A stretch of DNA of 51,492 nucleotides. It comes from a bacterium (lineage in GTDB: Bacteria; Bacteroidota; Bacteroidia; NS11-12g; UBA9320). The translations under genes were made by a program, and so were the position numbers. The stretch is from the NCBI GenBank assembly GCA_018223105.1, contig JAAEYY010000007.1:8263-59754 (forward strand), given 5' to 3'. The notes below the pieces were generated by a model. The model made no database searches, was not told the origin of the DNA, and saw only the letters and a program-made list of their open reading frames with translations. Of this stretch, positions 32,935-42,065 are shown piece after piece; the first letter of the stretch is position 1; each line of letters opens with the position of its first letter.

Positions 32935-33277
32935 ATCTTAGCAACGACTGCAACTCGTCATAGACCAGTTTCTGATATAAATCGACATTAAAATCCAGAC
33001 AAAACGCTAGTTTTCGTCTGGACTTCTTTAATCTTAGCTCTGAATTCAACTCGTCATTGGACAAACTTGATATAAATCGACATTAAAATCCAGACAAAAC
33101 GCTAGTTTTCGTCTGGACTTCTTTTATCTTAGCTCTGACTGCAACTCGTCATTGGACAAACTCGATATTAATCGACACTAAAATCCGGACAAAACGATAG
33201 TTTTCGTCCGGGCTCACACTGTTTCTTACTTAATCTTAGCTATGACTGCAAATCGTCATTAGACAATTTGATAGTTT
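32935..33277. repeat. Tandem repeats of 95-107 nt with conserved hairpin
   Basis: Units begin ATCTTAGC at 32935, 33031, 33126 and 33233 (last one truncated). Units 1-3 each hold a hairpin TCCAGAC-AAAAC-GCTA-GTTTT-C-GTCTGGA (32994-33022, 33089-33117, 33184-33212). In unit 3 an A-T pair is changed to G-C on both arms (TCCGGAC and GTCCGG), a compensatory change, and the loop is GATA. No open frame covers the region. It sits between tRNA-Phe and the lipoprotein gene at 33360. Either strand could be the functional one. Confidence 0.8.
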
Positions 33278-33359
33278 TAACTAATCCCTCTACGGTCAGA
33301 AAACCGTAAAACCAAAGCACTCAAACCCACCTCATTTCAAAGAATTGTATCTTTACCCT

Positions 33360-33752
33360 GTGCAAGTCAAAATCTCTTTGCTTCTGTCTTTATTCCTTAT
33401 CAGCGGTTGTGCTAAAGAAAGCATAGATGCCAATTTTGTAGATGACAACTGGCTGGTTACTTCCATGTTTTCACCACAAGGTGTTTTGCAAAACTCTCCA
33501 GAAGAGTACCCTGTAACGTTCAGTGAAGGGAATGTGACCATAAAATTGGAAGAAAATACAGCTTTTGGGACCTTCAATATTCCTCAGGAAGGCGATATTG
33601 AATTTAGCAGTTTAGGTAGTACCTTGAAGTGCTGCGACTCTAAATTTGCTGAGCAAGTAGTCCAGGTAATTCCAACGGTCACTTCTTATTACGTTAAGAA
33701 GGAACAACTCTACCTCGAAGGAGATCAGATTATTGTTTTGAGGAAGGAGTGA
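33360..33752 (+). CDS. Small lipoprotein, unknown
   Basis: I chose GTG at 33360, which gives MQVKISLLLSLFLISGC, a clean lipoprotein signal with lipobox LISGC; an earlier in-frame TTG at 33345 would add five residues before it. The mature 112 residues (FVDDNWLVTSMFSPQGVLQN, then YPVTFSEGNVTIKLEENTAFGTFNI) have the W....-strand pattern of small lipocalin-like or META-like lipoproteins, but no family is certain. A CC pair and another Cys are near the middle. Probably on the outer membrane facing the periplasm. It stands alone after the structured repeat region. Confidence 0.65.
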   Translation: MQVKISLLLSLFLISGCAKESIDANFVDDNWLVTSMFSPQGVLQNSPEEYPVTFSEGNVTIKLEENTAFGTFNIPQEGDIEFSSLGSTLKCCDSKFAEQVVQVIPTVTSYYVKKEQLYLEGDQIIVLRKE

Positions 33753-33833
33753 TTCTTTCGAAAATGTTCTTCTTACTGCAATCATCTTATACCCCTATAG
33801 GAATCTAGAATCGCCAAAACTTTCCCTGCTTTC

Positions 33834-33841
33834 TACCTTTG
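33834..33841 (+). promoter_or_regulatory. Minus-7 box for the VOC gene at 33856
   Basis: TACCTTTG matches TAnnTTTG exactly, 14 nt before the ATG. No clear TTG lies at minus-33, so this is an incomplete promoter match. Confidence 0.4.
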
Positions 33842-33855
33842 AACAAAGCATTTTT

Positions 33856-34533
33856 ATGAAGTTTAGCAAGCTTACCCTCTATACTCATGAGCTTCAGGCG
33901 GAAAAGGAATTCTATACTCAAACACTAGGACTGAACCTGCTTCAGGAATCTTTAGACTCATTTACTGTGCAAACGGGCTGGACCAAGATCACCTTCAAAG
34001 CATCAGATTCAACTCACCTTTATCACTACTGCTTTTTGATTCCTTCCAATAAACTGGAAGAGGCGATGGACTGGATTTCCTCTCGACACCAAATTCTACA
34101 ACCCGAAGGACTGCCTAAATTCCATCATTTCGAAAATTGGAATGCCCATGCTTTTTATTTTAGAGATGGCTCCGGCAATATTGTGGAGTTTATCGCTCGT
34201 CACGATCTTCAGAATCAAGTAGAAACACCTTTCGATCAGAATCAAATTCTGGGACTCAACGAAATAGGAATGCCGGTTGATGATATAGAACTCGCAAATG
34301 AAAGACTAGGCAATACCCTAAATACTTCCTTTTGGAAGGGTGATCTTCATCGCTTCGGAACGCATGGAGATCAGGATGGAATTATCTTGCTTCCCAACCC
34401 CAAAAACAAATCGGAATGGTTTCCTACCATGGAGGAAATAAAGAAAGAGCCGTTTGACTTGGAAATGTCTGGAAATGAGACTCATATCTTAAGGTATAAA
34501 GCGGGTGATTTCACCCTGGATAAAGCGCTTTAG
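33856..34533 (+). CDS. Two-domain VOC-family protein
   Basis: The 225-residue protein starts KLTLYTHELQAEKEFYTQTLGLNLLQES, the typical first beta-alpha-beta unit of glyoxalase/dioxygenase-fold proteins. A first module ends with AFYFRDGSGNIVEFIARHDL, which has the conserved GN-x-x-E-F metal-site region. The second half (LGLNEIGMPVDDIELANERL) starts another module, shorter at the C-terminus. This resembles the CatE/YfiE-like group of ring-cleaving-dioxygenase-related proteins. Substrate unknown; single-gene unit. Confidence 0.8.
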   Translation: MKFSKLTLYTHELQAEKEFYTQTLGLNLLQESLDSFTVQTGWTKITFKASDSTHLYHYCFLIPSNKLEEAMDWISSRHQILQPEGLPKFHHFENWNAHAFYFRDGSGNIVEFIARHDLQNQVETPFDQNQILGLNEIGMPVDDIELANERLGNTLNTSFWKGDLHRFGTHGDQDGIILLPNPKNKSEWFPTMEEIKKEPFDLEMSGNETHILRYKAGDFTLDKAL

Positions 34534-34589
34534 TCAAATTTGGATGCAACGATTTTTATTTATCGCATCTAAATTATAAAGAAGCGTTT

Positions 34590-36716
34590 ATGAAATTTTG
34601 GATCCCCTTACTTTGTATTTTTATCTTTTATTCCGGTTTTGCGCATGCTCAATATGTCGCACCACAACATTCAAAAGGCACTTGCCTAGATTACTCGGAT
34701 CCAAATAAACCCGGTACCGCAGATCTTACTCGATTCTATATTTATGACGCCGCTTATCACTTAGTTTATCATTCAGAATTAAGTAATCAAGACTGCGCAA
34801 CTGCTACTGAAGATAGTTTTTACACTTATCTCGATGACGCTCCTTGTTACCTCAGTGCCGGAAGTGATTACTACATCGTGCTCGAACTTGATAATGAACT
34901 CGATCTTCGAAAAACGGCTTACCCGGGAATATGGGTAGATTTTGATAGAGATAGTACTTTCGGTTCCAATGAATTTCTCATTCCAGCAGGTGCCAAAGGT
35001 GAAATAAGTACAGAATGGGAACGGGCTTTTCATTTTACTGTGCCGGATTCTGTTGAAACCGGCTCAAGCAGAATGAGAATAAGGTCTTCTGTTGGCTATA
35101 TCGATTCAAATTCTGCAAACACAACACTGATTTTCGGAGAAAGTATAGACCTAGAAGTCAATTTATTCGGGGGTAAGGATGTTTCCCTCGATTTCCAATT
35201 GCGCGATACGGGATTTCTGTACAGTTATATTGATGCGCTCAACGCCAATCCCAATTTTGATTATCGATACTTTTGGTATTTAGACGGAGTTTTTCATGAT
35301 TCTACTGCCAGTTTTACATTTAGGTCGTTTGTTACAGGAGATTTAGAGGTGAAGTTAATTGCAATAGATTCAAATGGGCTCAAAGATTCAGTTTTAAAGT
35401 CGATTTATATAAGAACCCCAAATAAGGAAAGTGAAAATCTATTTACTACGAGCAGAAGGAAAGTTCCACTTTACGAGACCTTTGATCTCATCGATTTGAG
35501 CCCATCTTCTCAAGGCTCGCAATGGAAATTGATCAAAGGTGAAGATATCTTGATCGGACCTTACTCAGAATACATCAAGGGAGGCTATCGAAACATTTCA
35601 ATTTATACCGGACTGGGTCCCGGATTTTTTACTGAACCGGGTTCTTGGGAGGTGTGCCTCCGTACGGCTAATTCATACCAGACCGATACACCTTGGACTT
35701 GTAAAAAAGACTATATCCAAGTTGAAGGGGATAGTGCAAAACCTTACGTAGAGCTAGTTGGTTCAGATACGATTTATCTCACCTACGGTGATATGTTTAT
35801 TAGTCAAGGTGCCATTGGCCGAGATTACTGCGATGGAGATATTACGACACAAAATTGGGTATGGACCGATTTTGTTCAGGATAGTATCGATTGTTTTAAA
35901 GAAATCTGGCTCACAGTAGATAATTCAGTAAACATCTCAGATTCGGTGATTAGAACTATTTGTGTCGGACCGGATACAACATCACCAGTTCTGACCCTAG
36001 CCGGGCAGGATACCATGTATGTCGAAGTCGATCATGCTTGGACGGATCCCGGAGCTACTGCCTTTGACAATCTAGATGGAAATTTAGATCAGGAAATCAC
36101 GGTTACCGGTGTGGTTGATACTTCAACTCTTGGCTATTATAATTTGCTATATGAAGTTTATGATAGCTTCGGAAATTACGCATCAGCTATTCGAGTTGTG
36201 ATTGTGGGCGATACTACCTCACCCCAGATTCAAGCGGCAAATGGAGATACTGTCCTCCTCGAACGTGGTGATGTTTTTGAGGTGATTGATCATGTTTCAC
36301 TTTCTGATAATTATACTTCTGACGATTACTTGGAGCAAAACTTCATTGTTATTAATAACGATGTAGACACATCAACAATTGGGTTTTATGAAGTGCAAAT
36401 GATAGTGCAAGATTCAGTAGGCAATTGGAGTGATACTTTAACTCTAATTGTGCAAGTAAGAGAGCCTGCTTCTATTTTGAATATTCGCTCTTATATCTCC
36501 ATTTATCCATCTCCTACACGAGATTTTATCACCATAGAGAAATTGGGATTGAATGAGCGTAATAGCTTCGAAATAGTAAACTCTTTAGGTGAAAGAGTAC
36601 AATCAGGTGAACTAAATCAGACCAGGACAAGAATAGATCTCAGGGCATTATCCCCCGGCATTTATTTTGTGAAATTAGATGGGGTGGAAGGGGTGCTTCG
36701 AATAGTAGTATTATAA
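34590..36716 (+). CDS. T9SS-secreted protein with GEVED and Ig-like (DUF5011) domains
   Basis: The 708-residue protein has a signal peptide (MKFWIPLLCIFIFYSGFAHAQ). At about 110-165 is a GEVED-like domain (AYPGIWVDFDRDSTFGSNEF, then AFHFTVPDSVETGSSRMRIR). After a PKD-like stretch (FRSFVTGDLEVKLIAIDSNG) there are two or three DUF5011-type Ig-like domains (SPVLTLAGQDTMYVEVDHAW, GNYASAIRVVIV, then SPQIQAANGDTVLLERGDVF) that hold Ca2+-like Asp repeats. The sorting tail is ISIYPSPTRDFITIEKLG...GIYFVKLDGVEGVLRIVVL. Surface-exposed or released adhesin or shell protein (inference). It is an isolated gene. Confidence 0.85.
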   Translation: MKFWIPLLCIFIFYSGFAHAQYVAPQHSKGTCLDYSDPNKPGTADLTRFYIYDAAYHLVYHSELSNQDCATATEDSFYTYLDDAPCYLSAGSDYYIVLELDNELDLRKTAYPGIWVDFDRDSTFGSNEFLIPAGAKGEISTEWERAFHFTVPDSVETGSSRMRIRSSVGYIDSNSANTTLIFGESIDLEVNLFGGKDVSLDFQLRDTGFLYSYIDALNANPNFDYRYFWYLDGVFHDSTASFTFRSFVTGDLEVKLIAIDSNGLKDSVLKSIYIRTPNKESENLFTTSRRKVPLYETFDLIDLSPSSQGSQWKLIKGEDILIGPYSEYIKGGYRNISIYTGLGPGFFTEPGSWEVCLRTANSYQTDTPWTCKKDYIQVEGDSAKPYVELVGSDTIYLTYGDMFISQGAIGRDYCDGDITTQNWVWTDFVQDSIDCFKEIWLTVDNSVNISDSVIRTICVGPDTTSPVLTLAGQDTMYVEVDHAWTDPGATAFDNLDGNLDQEITVTGVVDTSTLGYYNLLYEVYDSFGNYASAIRVVIVGDTTSPQIQAANGDTVLLERGDVFEVIDHVSLSDNYTSDDYLEQNFIVINNDVDTSTIGFYEVQMIVQDSVGNWSDTLTLIVQVREPASILNIRSYISIYPSPTRDFITIEKLGLNERNSFEIVNSLGERVQSGELNQTRTRIDLRALSPGIYFVKLDGVEGVLRIVVL

Positions 36717-36822
36717 ATGCTTCCTCCCAATCTCAATAATGGTGTTCTGTAATTTTTCAGATTCAGAATTGAAAATGAAGAAGGCTCAGCGCCACATGCA
36801 TAAAATAAGTCCTTGAGTTTCA

Positions 36823-37524
36823 TTAAGGTTTCAGCATCACTTGAAAGTTCTCACCTTTTGCCAAAGAGGGGATATCAAACCAATCTTTCGTAGGTATATT
36901 TTGATCGTAATAGTGATATTTCACTCTCCCTTTTTTAATGCCGTCAGCTACAACATAGAACTTCTTAGAACTTTCTCCTCTTTTCATGTTAGAAGATGCA
37001 TTTACATTTATACCGAAGTCTAAATCAAGTGTGGTGAAGTTTTCAGGGCTCATTGGTACAATGCATTGAACTGTGGCCAAGTTTCTCAAAGTGATATCGA
37101 TAAAATGAGTGTCAGACAGCAACGAATCTACTCTTATGTTCTAATAGAAATCTCTACGACCGCTAGGGTTGTTGTTTACGCTGGTAACTATAGCAAATTC
37201 TTCATTCGATTTGATCGTTATTTTTTCATTAATAAATGAATCTAAATCCAGGTTGAAAATAAAATTTCCGTTAGTCCCTGTACTCACATTTCCGACAAAA
37301 ACTGAGGGTTGAAACATATGCCCAACATACTGTGTGATTTCAAATATTTTACCCGACACCGGTGTATTTGAGTTCTCTAGACGAACTCTTCCAATAATTA
37401 CTTTGCAATTTCCAGTGCAATCGTTAAATCCTGGCTTAGGCTGGGCTTCTAGACAGGATACCAGAATAAATGGCGAACTTAGGACAAGGATACCAAGTAT
37501 GCTCAGAGGGACAAATTTCAGCAT
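36823..37524 (-). pseudogene. Lipoprotein gene interrupted by one in-frame TAG
   Basis: The frame opens with MLKFVPLSILGILVLSSPFILVSC, a lipoprotein signal. It runs through VIIGRVRLENSNTPVSGKIF, which resembles the start of a carboxypeptidase-regulatory-like beta domain, to RRDFY and then a TAG at 37141-37143. Without changing frame it continues NIRVDSLLSDTHFIDITLRN to the end at 36823, giving about 233 codons in total. The second half has an open frame of its own, but its nearest start would begin in mid-strand. A point mutation or a suppressed stop are both possible. Function unknown. Confidence 0.7.
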
Positions 37525-37678
37525 TCTAAATGCAAGTTAATCACATGAAATATATCCATGTCAATGTTTGAGTCATAAATATATGAAATAAAGCCATCAC
37601 TTGTTATTCCTCTATTAATCAGACCACTTTTATAAAACACTAATTGTGAAGTGTTATTTTTTTCTTGATAGGCAGATT

Positions 37679-38305
37679 CTAATTATTTCTAAAATTTCGA
37701 AACACACCAAAGCCGATGGACATGTAATAGACAGGTGCTGCCATGCCTTCATTTTCGGTTCCTTTGAAATTTCGAATACCAAGAAAGTCGGTGCCAATTC
37801 TCCAGTTGACATAACCCATTGCAGGAATGTTTTTATATCCATAAGCCTCAAATAGATATCGAACGTCCAGATATATTTGGGTTTTAATTACGGCTCCGAA
37901 TCCATTGGTAGCTTCAACTTCCAAAGTGTTGAAGTTGGTTCTGGCCTGATAAAAGGAAGTCATCACTCCGCCTCCAAAGCCGATATAAATAGGACTTTCT
38001 TCTGCCTGCTGTCTGAGAAAACTGTAGTTTAGGAATAGGTACGAACTTTGGATATATGCACTATCTTGAATTCGAATAGTACTACCGGAAACCCCTAAAC
38101 CAAATTCATGCATTCGGTTGGCACTACGTTGATTGATATTCAACTCTACTCTACCTTTTAAATCGGTATTATGCGAGTAAAGAAGATCCGCCGCAAGGAG
38201 AGAGTTCTGCACCGTTCCATAGAAACTGCTACCCCAGGCCCATTGTGCCTGTATGTGCCCCGACAAGCCTAGTAGTCCAAGCACTAAAAACGAGAATATT
38301 TTCAT
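37679..38305 (-). CDS. Outer-membrane beta-barrel protein
   Basis: The 208-residue protein has a signal peptide (MKIFSFLVLGLLGLSGHIQAQ). The rest alternates aromatic-rich strands (WAWGSSFYGTVQNSLLAADL, GRVELNINQRSANRMHEFGL, SYLFLNYSFLRQQAEESPIY, AVIKTQIYLDVRYLFEAYGY) and ends VYYMSIGFGVFRNFRNN. It resembles small outer-membrane barrels of the PorT type. It lies on the minus strand, downstream of the terminator of the first OmpA gene, so it is probably a separate unit. No function can be named. Confidence 0.7.
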   Translation of the reverse strand: MKIFSFLVLGLLGLSGHIQAQWAWGSSFYGTVQNSLLAADLLYSHNTDLKGRVELNINQRSANRMHEFGLGVSGSTIRIQDSAYIQSSYLFLNYSFLRQQAEESPIYIGFGGGVMTSFYQARTNFNTLEVEATNGFGAVIKTQIYLDVRYLFEAYGYKNIPAMGYVNWRIGTDFLGIRNFKGTENEGMAAPVYYMSIGFGVFRNFRNN

Positions 38306-38380
38306 AAAACTATTTAGAGTATAGGGACTCTGATAAGCTCTATCAAAAGTAGATTAAAGGATCGGATAATTTTCATAAAA

Positions 38381-38404
38381 AAAAGAGGGCAAAAGCCCCC
38401 TTTT
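38381..38404 (-). terminator. Terminator of the OmpA gene at 38431
   Basis: AAAAGAGGGC pairs with GCCCCCTTTT (one A/C mismatch, loop AAAA). On the minus strand it is followed by an eight-T run, 26 nt after the OmpA stop. It also has Ts on the plus side. Confidence 0.85.
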
Positions 38405-38430
38405 ATAGTTTTAGTTTCTAGTCTGGAGCA

Positions 38431-40452
38431 CTAAAGATTTGCGAGCATTTCCTTGGCTTCTGAAAGTGTGACTAACTTATACTCGGCTTGCACGGGGTTG
38501 TGATCTTCTTTTGAGACAAAATCCTTGATACAAATTTTAGGTTTGCCATCTTCTACTGCCATAAAGATTGCTTTTGCTTCAGTATTTCTGGGGATGCTTG
38601 TTATTTCATAGTTGGCATTGAGCAGACTTTTAAATTTTTTAATATAGAGCATCATCCTGGCTGCTATAACTGAACTTAGCGTAACTGAAACCATTCTGCT
38701 TCGATCAACCTTAGAAAATCTATCACAGTTAATCCAGCCTAAATTTGGAGTGGTTGCTTGAAAGAAGCCAAATGCAGCATTGCTAGGATTGTCTTTTGAC
38801 ATTTTAGTCTCAACCGCAGCTTTAATCATATCTTGAATTTCGCTAGTAGCCATCATATCTTTGAAAAGCTTATTATATCTAATGTCAACTACCTTCTGCG
38901 TGTAGAGCTGTTCTGAATAACCATATTTGACAAGTTTATGAGGGAGGAAACGATCGTGATACAGAAATTTTAATCTGACATCTTCAATGGAATTATTGGC
39001 AAGAAAAGTATAGAGGTTTAATGCTTTGCGCAATTCATCCAACTTATATTTTAAATCGTCTTGTAGCCTGATATTAGCAAATCCTGACAGGAATATCTCC
39101 GGGTTATAGGTTCTTAAAGACTCATTCTGACTTGCCTTTTTTAATTGAATTATTGATAGATTAAGTCTCTTTTGGTCATATACTTTTTTAATTGAATTGT
39201 ACTTATTAGTTAAAAATTCCAAATGGGTGTTCAATTTCTTTCTTACCTCTTGAGCTTCTTTCATGTAGATTGCATTTAGTCTATTGAACTCTTCTATGTT
39301 CTTTTCATATAGCGACATGCGTCGGTCGTATTCAGCTAATCTTTTTTCATAGCGCTCTAATAACTCTTGATACTTTTCGTCTGCAATACGTTCTTTCCTC
39401 TTATCACTGCTAAGTAGTTTTCCAATTCCATTGAGAACAGTCTCAGGGTCTGGCTTGCGTGGAACATATGGCGCTCGAGGCTTAATGGGTTCATACGGTT
39501 TAACCGGCCAATTTATAGGGATATAGGTATAATAATTAATCTTATACTCTAAATCAGAATTGAAGTATTTATTAAACAGATTAGTATCTAGTTCAATAGG
39601 AACTCCGCCATCTATTGACCGGGGTTCATTAAAACTTACCGAAGTGTTATTCCAGGTTGTGGTGCCGTCAGCCATTTTGTTACCCGTGAATACAGTCATC
39701 CCACTTTCAGTCTCTTTACTGGGTATTCTATAGGTCAAAGCTTTTCCTGGCCTCAACTCTAGCTTACTGCCATTATAAATGGCATCAATTCTCAGCATTC
39801 CCCCCGTAGTTAGCATTTCGCCATGACTCTCAGTGGTAAGTTGATTTATAAAGGATTCACCCGGTGTAACAAACTCTTCTAGCTCAATCTGAACCAAATG
39901 ATTTGGGATAGGATTTCCTTCAGCATCCATAAATGCATCTTTGGGTATGTCGACTTCAATTCCTTCTCTTCCTCTAATGGTGCGATCCTCATCAATCAGA
40001 TTAAAATACTGCACATCTTCTTTTAGATCTTCCAGCACTTCTTCTGCCGAATTATATAAACTGTATGTGATGTGAAGTTCTACTCGCCGATTAAGTTGTT
40101 TGCCCTCATCTGTGCTATTGCTCGCCGCCGGACGGTACTCACCATGGCTGGAAGTTTTTACATTTCTAATCGGGATACCATTACCTTCCAGATAGGCCAG
40201 CACTTCATTTGCTCTGCGCTTTGACAAAGCGATATTATAAGTCTCAGATGCATCGTGATCGGTGTGGGCGGTGAGCCGAATCTCGTGGATTCGGTAATAC
40301 TTGATGTCGTTTACTAAAAGATCAAGTTCCTGTTTACTCTCAGTTCGAAGTTGGTGCTTGTCTACATCGAAATAGACCGTGCTTTTAATACTCTGTTGGC
40401 CAAAAGCCACAGAAGAAAAAGCCAGCAATACAATAAGGTAGATTGTTTTCAT
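38431..40452 (-). CDS. N-terminal OmpA-domain protein, paralogue 1
   Basis: The 673-residue protein has a signal peptide (MKTIYLIVLLAFSSVAFGQ). At about 22-130 is an OmpA peptidoglycan-binding domain (STVYFDVDKHQLRTES; LTAHTDHDASETYNIALSKR with the N..LS..RA core), unusual because it is N-terminal. At about 160-280 is a ZU5-like domain (GIEVDIPKDAFMDAEGNPIP, GGMLRIDA). Residues about 300-430 are Pro-rich, then strongly helical and charged (EKRLAEYDRRMSLYEKNIEE). A C-terminal domain ends YKLVTLSEAKEMLANL. It is closely related to the protein at 48975. Its gene diverges from the coiled-coil/AAA operon across 226 nt, and a terminator follows it. Confidence 0.88.
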   Translation of the reverse strand: MKTIYLIVLLAFSSVAFGQQSIKSTVYFDVDKHQLRTESKQELDLLVNDIKYYRIHEIRLTAHTDHDASETYNIALSKRRANEVLAYLEGNGIPIRNVKTSSHGEYRPAASNSTDEGKQLNRRVELHITYSLYNSAEEVLEDLKEDVQYFNLIDEDRTIRGREGIEVDIPKDAFMDAEGNPIPNHLVQIELEEFVTPGESFINQLTTESHGEMLTTGGMLRIDAIYNGSKLELRPGKALTYRIPSKETESGMTVFTGNKMADGTTTWNNTSVSFNEPRSIDGGVPIELDTNLFNKYFNSDLEYKINYYTYIPINWPVKPYEPIKPRAPYVPRKPDPETVLNGIGKLLSSDKRKERIADEKYQELLERYEKRLAEYDRRMSLYEKNIEEFNRLNAIYMKEAQEVRKKLNTHLEFLTNKYNSIKKVYDQKRLNLSIIQLKKASQNESLRTYNPEIFLSGFANIRLQDDLKYKLDELRKALNLYTFLANNSIEDVRLKFLYHDRFLPHKLVKYGYSEQLYTQKVVDIRYNKLFKDMMATSEIQDMIKAAVETKMSKDNPSNAAFGFFQATTPNLGWINCDRFSKVDRSRMVSVTLSSVIAARMMLYIKKFKSLLNANYEITSIPRNTEAKAIFMAVEDGKPKICIKDFVSKEDHNPVQAEYKLVTLSEAKEMLANL

Positions 40453-40533
40453 AAGGCTGTGCTTGGGATTATTTCTAACGCAAGAATAGCGGCCTTTATT
40501 ACATTGAAATGACGAACGGGAATTGGTCTATGT

Positions 40534-40551
40534 GAACCATGGCCATGGTTC
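40534..40551. promoter_or_regulatory. 18-nt perfect palindrome between OmpA gene and the AAA operon
   Basis: GAACCATGGCCATGGTTC is its own reverse complement. It lies in the divergent gap, 82 nt from the OmpA start and 127 nt from the operon start, where an operator could act on both. No other copy was noticed in the window. The binder is unknown. Confidence 0.5.
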
Positions 40552-40641
40552 TATGCTGTAGAAGTTCTATTTTATTCGAGAATTTAATCCGATAAGTAAT
40601 TCAGTTTAAAGCAATTTCCCCCTTTACATCCGATAAAAATA

Positions 40642-40649
40642 TATATTTG
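40642..40649 (+). promoter_or_regulatory. Minus-7 box of the coiled-coil/AAA operon
   Basis: TATATTTG matches TAnnTTTG exactly, 29 nt before the ATG at 40679. The stretch is A/T-rich and lacks a clear TTG at minus-33, so the match is only partial. Confidence 0.45.
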
Positions 40650-40678
40650 ATACCAAACCAAAATTATACCTTACACCT

Positions 40679-42052
40679 ATGTCAGATTCGTTTGATCTTC
40701 TCGACCAATTGGGAGACGAGAAGAAAGTTGAAGAACTAAAAGCTAAAATTGAAAAGAAAAAAAGCTCAGATGTGGTGAGCCGCCTGAACAAGATTGAAGA
40801 GGAAATCGAACGAGCCGCTGCCGACAATAAAGACACAAAAGATATTGTCAGCGGAATTATTGATTCCAATTTCGAAAGTTTAAATGGCGATGTTGAAAGT
40901 ACCGAGGAAGATCTTCAGGAACTTATGCTTCATCTGCGCTCTATGCTCGATAGCTGTGGAGGCGAATTTGCCAAACTTCAAGAGCTGAATGAAGCAGAAA
41001 TAAAACTGGTAGAAGATGCTAAATCTGCTCGTGAGAATGCAGAATTCGCTGCGAAGAAAGCAGAAGGCATGTCCAATGCCTGGAATATCCTTTTCGGTTA
41101 TAAAAACCGCAAAGTAAAAGCGACTAAAGAAGAGTTAGAAGAAATGGTGGCTTCTCTTAAAGCCGCAGAAGAGGAAGCCAATAGAAGATACCGCGATCGT
41201 CTAAAGAATGCAGACATCGGCGAAAGCTTAAACCGTATTATTTCTCAGGTTCAGGGCATGGTCTCAATCGTTGAAGACATGATCCTGGATGTGGAAGAGC
41301 AAATCGTTGCGCTTAAAAATAGAAAAGAGCTGGCTTTTGAGACGAAGGAAAAAGCGTCTCGCATAATGGAAGAGCGTAAGGCAGATGTAGATGCCATTGA
41401 AGGTCAGTTGAAAACTGCAGAAACCGAACTTTCAGAACTTCCAAATAATAGTCCGGAATACACTGCTCAGCAAAAGAAAATAGCTGATCTCAGAGAACAA
41501 CGCGCCGAGTTAAAAGGTAAATACAATGTTGCTTTGGGTATCTTCCAATCAAAAGAGCGCTTTGTAGATCAAATTGTGATTCACCTCGAGGCTCAAACTA
41601 CAACCAAAAACAACTTGAAACAGTTGATTGGTCAGTTGAAGTCCGATACCGAAGAAAGGGTAACCACTTATGAATCAGGTTTACAATTAATTCAATCGGC
41701 TACTGCTCAAGAAGCTGCTTCAATATATGAAGAAGCCGGTGTGAAGACAGATCAGAAAATCACCGAAATTGCAGCTAAGGTATTCGTAGGTTCGGAAAAA
41801 GATCGTATCGAAAGAATCAAGAAACAACCTCAGCGTTTATCCGAATTACACAAAGTTCTTGTGGCTATGGCTGAAGCTACTGCAAAATTCAAGGAGAAAG
41901 ACGCGGAAATTATGGAAGAGCACAGCAAGAAATTTGGTATAGATGTAACTGAAACTTTCTCTTCGGGATATGAAAAGAAAGATGGTGATGCACCTGCAGC
42001 AGATCCGGCGCCGGAGAAGAAAGGAAAAGAGTTGAATGATCTGATGGACTAA
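40679..42052 (+). CDS. Long coiled-coil protein, first gene of the AAA operon
   Basis: The 457-residue protein has no signal peptide or membrane helix and is almost entirely helical and charged. Coiled-coil stretches with heptads run from about 20 to 60, 70-130, 155-185 and 215-290 (for example LNEAEIKLVEDAKSARENAE, KKIADLREQRAELKGKYNVA). The remainder, SLHQ-poor and more regular (VDQIVIHLEAQTTTKNNLKQ, IQSATAQEAASIYEEAGVKT), recalls TelA/toxic-anion-resistance proteins. Similar Bacteroidota proteins are annotated microtubule-binding, a label without mechanistic support. The C-terminal 30 residues are disordered and acidic. The gene heads the operon and is followed by an unknown gene after 13 nt. 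Confidence 0.75.
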   Translation: MSDSFDLLDQLGDEKKVEELKAKIEKKKSSDVVSRLNKIEEEIERAAADNKDTKDIVSGIIDSNFESLNGDVESTEEDLQELMLHLRSMLDSCGGEFAKLQELNEAEIKLVEDAKSARENAEFAAKKAEGMSNAWNILFGYKNRKVKATKEELEEMVASLKAAEEEANRRYRDRLKNADIGESLNRIISQVQGMVSIVEDMILDVEEQIVALKNRKELAFETKEKASRIMEERKADVDAIEGQLKTAETELSELPNNSPEYTAQQKKIADLREQRAELKGKYNVALGIFQSKERFVDQIVIHLEAQTTTKNNLKQLIGQLKSDTEERVTTYESGLQLIQSATAQEAASIYEEAGVKTDQKITEIAAKVFVGSEKDRIERIKKQPQRLSELHKVLVAMAEATAKFKEKDAEIMEEHSKKFGIDVTETFSSGYEKKDGDAPAADPAPEKKGKELNDLMD

Positions 42053-42065
42053 TTGCACATTATCA

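Noticed and set aside
32935-33277. Possible second CRISPR array
   Set aside because: The whole unit is repeated, including the part that would be spacer, so it is an ordinary tandem repeat.
33345-33360. TATCTTTA as a minus-7 box for the lipoprotein at 33360
   Set aside because: One mismatch at the final G, no minus-33 TTG, and transcription would start on or beyond the chosen start codon.
36717-36822. Possible small gene or RNA after the T9SS gene
   Set aside because: Only about 100 nt with no open frame, hairpin or promoter-like element that I can see.
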